Shown here piece after piece: positions 61,199 through 64,000 of a stretch of 64,000 nucleotides of DNA; within the stretch, counting starts at the first letter, position 1, and each line of letters opens with the position of its first letter. Under the pieces are notes generated by a model. That model did no database searches. It was not told the DNA's origin and worked only from the letters and a program-made list of their open reading frames with translations. The position numbers and the translations under genes were made by a program. This stretch comes from Cystobasidiopsis lactophilus (lineage: Eukaryota > Basidiomycota > Agaricostilbomycetes > Agaricostilbales > Chionosphaeraceae): the NCBI GenBank assembly GCA_001599975.1, contig BCIO01000004.1:1895328-1959327 (forward strand). The letters are read 5' to 3'.

Positions 61199-63359
61199 AT
61201 GTCTGAAGTGCCTCACTCGGAGCAATCCATCAGATCGGATGACTTGGTGAGTGTACTAAGTAGCCCAGTCCGTCGACCGTGAAGCGCTGACAACGTTGCA
61301 GACCAGCTTTACCATGAACTTGCCAGAGGGCTCGCAATTATCAGACAGAAGCACTTTGCAGCGATTTCAAGCCCAGTTTGGCCTGCACGAGACGCTGGTG
61401 CTCGACCACGGCCGCATCCTCTTGTTAAGCGGCGCCTTCGCGGCGGTAGTGCGCCGCCCCCTAGTCTGTCTTGAGCCTGATTTGCTTAAACACTGCGCTC
61501 AGGGAGACGCTGTCGCCAGCCTGAGCTATATGTTTGCAACTGGCCAAACGGACGGCGGCCGTGCGGCTCTGCACTTTCGAGGGCCACGTACACCCAGCTC
61601 GCGCCCGCCGACATCAACGCTGCCAGTATCTGAGCCTCCCAGCAGCTCGCCTGCGCGGGGCTCTGGCTTGCCTGACAACAGCATTCCTGCTGTTGCCTCA
61701 AGCCCGCCTCCTCAGCCGCCACCTGCTGCATCACCTCCCATCCTTTATACTTACCAAGTGCAAATCAACAACGCTCTGAAGGCCTTGCTGTTGTGTCACC
61801 GTGGAAGGGAAATTAAGGCCCTGGAGCAGCAGTGTTTCACAATCAAGCCGCCTTGCATCACTCCCGACAACCACCTTGGCCTGACTGGCTCTGTGGGGGG
61901 TATCAAAGCTGCCCTCGCCCATGTTCATCGCCTTTCGGGTGGCCCCTCTCCCCTGCTGGGCTTTGATAGCAAATGCTTGCAGGTTGTGTGCGCGTCTGGC
62001 ACCCCTTCCAGCCGCGAGTTCGCAGAATATCGCCTCACCTCAGATGGTGTCCAAATGCTCAGACCGAGCTTGCAAGACTGGTGAGATATATTCCGCGGGT
62101 ATGCCGCTCGCGGTCATTCAACAAGACGACAACTGCCAGGATCCGGGATCGCAGTGGCCTTGCCAACGTCGTCCTGGAGTCTAGGCATCCCGCGTTTCTA
62201 CGGCTTCACGGAGATCGAAACGCACTAGGAAGGGCAACCGACCTGCTCGACCACTTTTGTGCTGCGCCTCAGGCGCTCGACGCCACCGTCCAATACGAGC
62301 TTCCGTTGCCCTCTGCCTCCAAGCAAGCTGGAGACCTGGCCTTTCTGGTTGAAAACCGCGGCCTAGTTTTGAACCAGCTTAAAAATGCAGTCCCCGACCT
62401 CAGTCATGTGCACTATGTGGATAGCCAATCGGCCAATGCTTCGGGGATGCCCACTTTGGTCTTCAAAGGAACCCTACCTGCTATTTCTCTGGGAATTGCG
62501 CGCTTCAATCTTCTCATGACGGCGAAGGATCCTTTTTGGCGGCCCCTAGCGATATGCGATGCTCAAGGAATTGGCCGGACGCATTCGCCACACGAGCAAC
62601 TTGCGCCGAGGCCGCAAATTCCGTCCCATTATTCTCTTCTGTACGTGTCATGTTGGCTTTCTCCGATTCAGTGCCTGACCTGCTCCGCCTTGCAGCAAAA
62701 TCGGCATCCCTCAAGCAGTGGTGGGCTGCCTGATCGGAGTTAAAGGCTCGACTATCCACAAAATCAACGATGCCTTCAACGCTGATTGCTGGATTCACGA
62801 GACCTACTCCGCTAGACCGACCTTTGTGGCTCGCTCCCGCGTTCCCACGGCATCGGCCTCTTCCTCGCTGCAAGGCGTGTTGAATCAGGTCGTTGAGATT
62901 CTTACCTCCAACGGCCATGTCTTGGTTCCTGGCTCTAGCCCGTCCCAATGGCAGGCATATCCCCAAACGTATGGCCAAAAAGGAAGTCCAGATCGTCGTC
63001 TGTCGCCGCTTCCAGACGCAGGCGCAGGCCATCCCAATTCATCAATGCCAGCATCGCAGGTGCGACTGGACCGATTGTCTTTTCCAAAGATGGGCCCCTG
63101 ACCACACAATTTGGCACAGTCCAAAATCGGAGCACGGGTGCCAACGAAGCTCCAGCCATGGCCGTCTTTCTCGACACCCCTTCAGCAAAGCGGACGGTAC
63201 CCGAATTATGGAGCTCATCCATCTTCAACACGCCATGGCAGCTCCTCCATTGCGTCTGATAAGGACAGAGACGGCCATAGGACCAGACCACCTTCTCCCA
63301 GGAGACGGGGACCAGAAGACTACGACGCGATGCGATTACGTCGCTGTCGCTCCCCTTGA
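61199..63359 (+). CDS. KH-domain RNA-binding protein
   Basis: ATG 61199 gives MSEVPHSEQSIRSDDL, spliced to TSFTMNLPEGSQ and FGLHETLVLDHGRILLLSG. A proline-rich linker (near 61600-61740) leads to YTYQVQINNALKALLLCHRG. Across an intron a KH-like segment reads ELARLVRYIPRVC, TTTARIRDRSGLANVVLES. After QAGDLAFLVENRGLVLNQLK, the clearest KH is IGIPQAVVGCLIGVKGSTIH, KINDAFNADCWIHE, with the GxxG loop GVKG. A Ser/Arg-rich disordered tail (PPSPRRRGPEDYD) ends at 63359. Presumably binds mRNA; the partner is unknown. About six introns; the tail exon join at 63060-63119 is inferred from phase. Confidence 0.75.
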
Positions 63360-63561
63360 CCTGTGTTTGGCCCCCACGCGTACGCAACAGAACAGCGAGA
63401 GCATCTAGGATAGGTCAGACACCGAATTCGGGAGTCGATGTGGAAGAAAACGCGCATTCGGTCGCCGTTCCACGCGCTATGAAAGTGGTATTACAAGATA
63501 TTGTAAACGACACAATAGCAAGTTGTCACGGTCCTGAAGAGACCCCAGAGCCAATGCAATA

Positions 63562-64000
63562 TTACCACTTGACGGCCAGCCCACTCACCTCGCTCTCCAC
63601 CGGTCGATACTGCGTCCTGAAAGCGCTCTCGCCAAGGTCGGCCGAAATCTCCCGCCTCAACTCGGCAGCCTGGGCGTTGAATTGGAGGAATGGCCAGATC
63701 GAAGGGTGAGCTTCTTGAACAGCTGGTGGCGGCGTTCCTGAAGCCCAATACGTCTCCTCAACTTTTGAAACCCAGGCTGGACCCGGCAGGGGTCGAAAAC
63801 TTTCGCCGACTGAGGGCAAGCCTTCTTCGTCCATGAAAACTGGCGGGGGCAGCTGTCCCCCGCCATTGACGCAACCAGAAGGACACGCCATGACTTCCAC
63901 GTAGTCGTAAGGTCGGTTCGAATCGGCGTTGTCAGTGGTGTCCACGCCCTCGCCCCTTCTCCGCCGCACCACCCCCCGCCGAACAGCCGCAAGCTGCGCT
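63562..64000 (-). CDS. NAR1: Cytosolic Fe-S assembly factor Nar1 (3' part, runs off right edge)
   Basis: Fe-only-hydrogenase-like component of the cytosolic iron-sulfur assembly pathway. The visible C-terminal part has YDYVEVMACPSGCVNGGGQL, the H-cluster-domain motif whose two cysteines help bind a [4Fe-4S] cluster, then FLQFNAQAAELRREISADLG. It ends SGLAVKW, with the C-terminal Trp expected of Nar1, which the CIA targeting complex recognises. The N-terminal cysteines and most of the protein lie beyond 64000. A Ser/Pro-rich stretch between the motif and the end is typical of fungal members. No intron is needed in the visible part, though a donor-like site lies in the last ten codons. Confidence 0.9.
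   Translation of the reverse strand, partial: AQLAAVRRGVVRRRRGEGVDTTDNADSNRPYDYVEVMACPSGCVNGGGQLPPPVFMDEEGLPSVGESFRPLPGPAWVSKVEETYWASGTPPPAVQEAHPSIWPFLQFNAQAAELRREISADLGESAFRTQYRPVESEVSGLAVKW

Overview
The window looks like nuclear DNA of a basidiomycete fungus. Evidence: about 35 closely packed protein-coding genes on both strands; most are cut by several introns of roughly 45-90 bases with GT...AG ends; moderately GC-rich coding sequence; and proteins of fungal type (Mcm1-like MADS factor, D-arabinono-lactone oxidase, fungal mRNA guanylyltransferase, S. pombe-like Apc11, an F-box protein of a type I associate with basidiomycetes). Genus cannot be told from the sequence. I saw no transposon, virus-like element, CRISPR, tRNA or rRNA gene.

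Layout. 1-7.5 kb: the end of an Akr1-like DHHC palmitoyltransferase; a head-to-head pair for thymine salvage (thymine 7-hydroxylase on minus, iso-orotate decarboxylase on plus); an Mcm1/SRF MADS-box factor; an unassigned gene. 7.6-14.2 kb: two unassigned low-complexity proteins facing away from each other across a 1.6-kb non-coding stretch, then an F-box protein. 14.3-23 kb: Mak10/Naa35 (NatC), glutathione reductase, mRNA capping guanylyltransferase, and a glutamine-synthetase-like enzyme whose stop codon lies 2 bp from that of the capping enzyme. 23-36 kb: two unassigned genes, SmD3, a sucrose-type sugar transporter, ARPC5, a DUF202 membrane protein, a conserved unassigned protein, Dcn1 and a tentative small gene. 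36.5-46.6 kb: a fusion of a gamma-glutamylcyclotransferase-like domain to an aminoglycoside-phosphotransferase-fold kinase, glycogen phosphorylase, D-arabinono-1,4-lactone oxidase and eIF2B gamma. 47-64 kb: Utp21, two disordered or unassigned proteins, a small unassigned gene, orotate phosphoribosyltransferase, Apc11, an F-box/WD/UIM protein, dihydrofolate synthase, a KH-domain protein and the 3' part of Nar1.

Most genes are unrelated housekeeping functions packed tightly. Four divergent pairs have start codons only 75-145 bp apart, and several convergent pairs nearly touch or overlap. The one clear functional partnership is at 1.8-4.8 kb: the minus-strand 2-oxoglutarate dioxygenase would oxidise thymine in three steps to iso-orotate (uracil-5-carboxylate), and the divergent plus-strand amidohydrolase-family decarboxylase would turn that into uracil. 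Exon boundaries were inferred by eye from frame, splice-site consensus and family resemblance; family assignments come from recalled sequence patterns and no database was searched.
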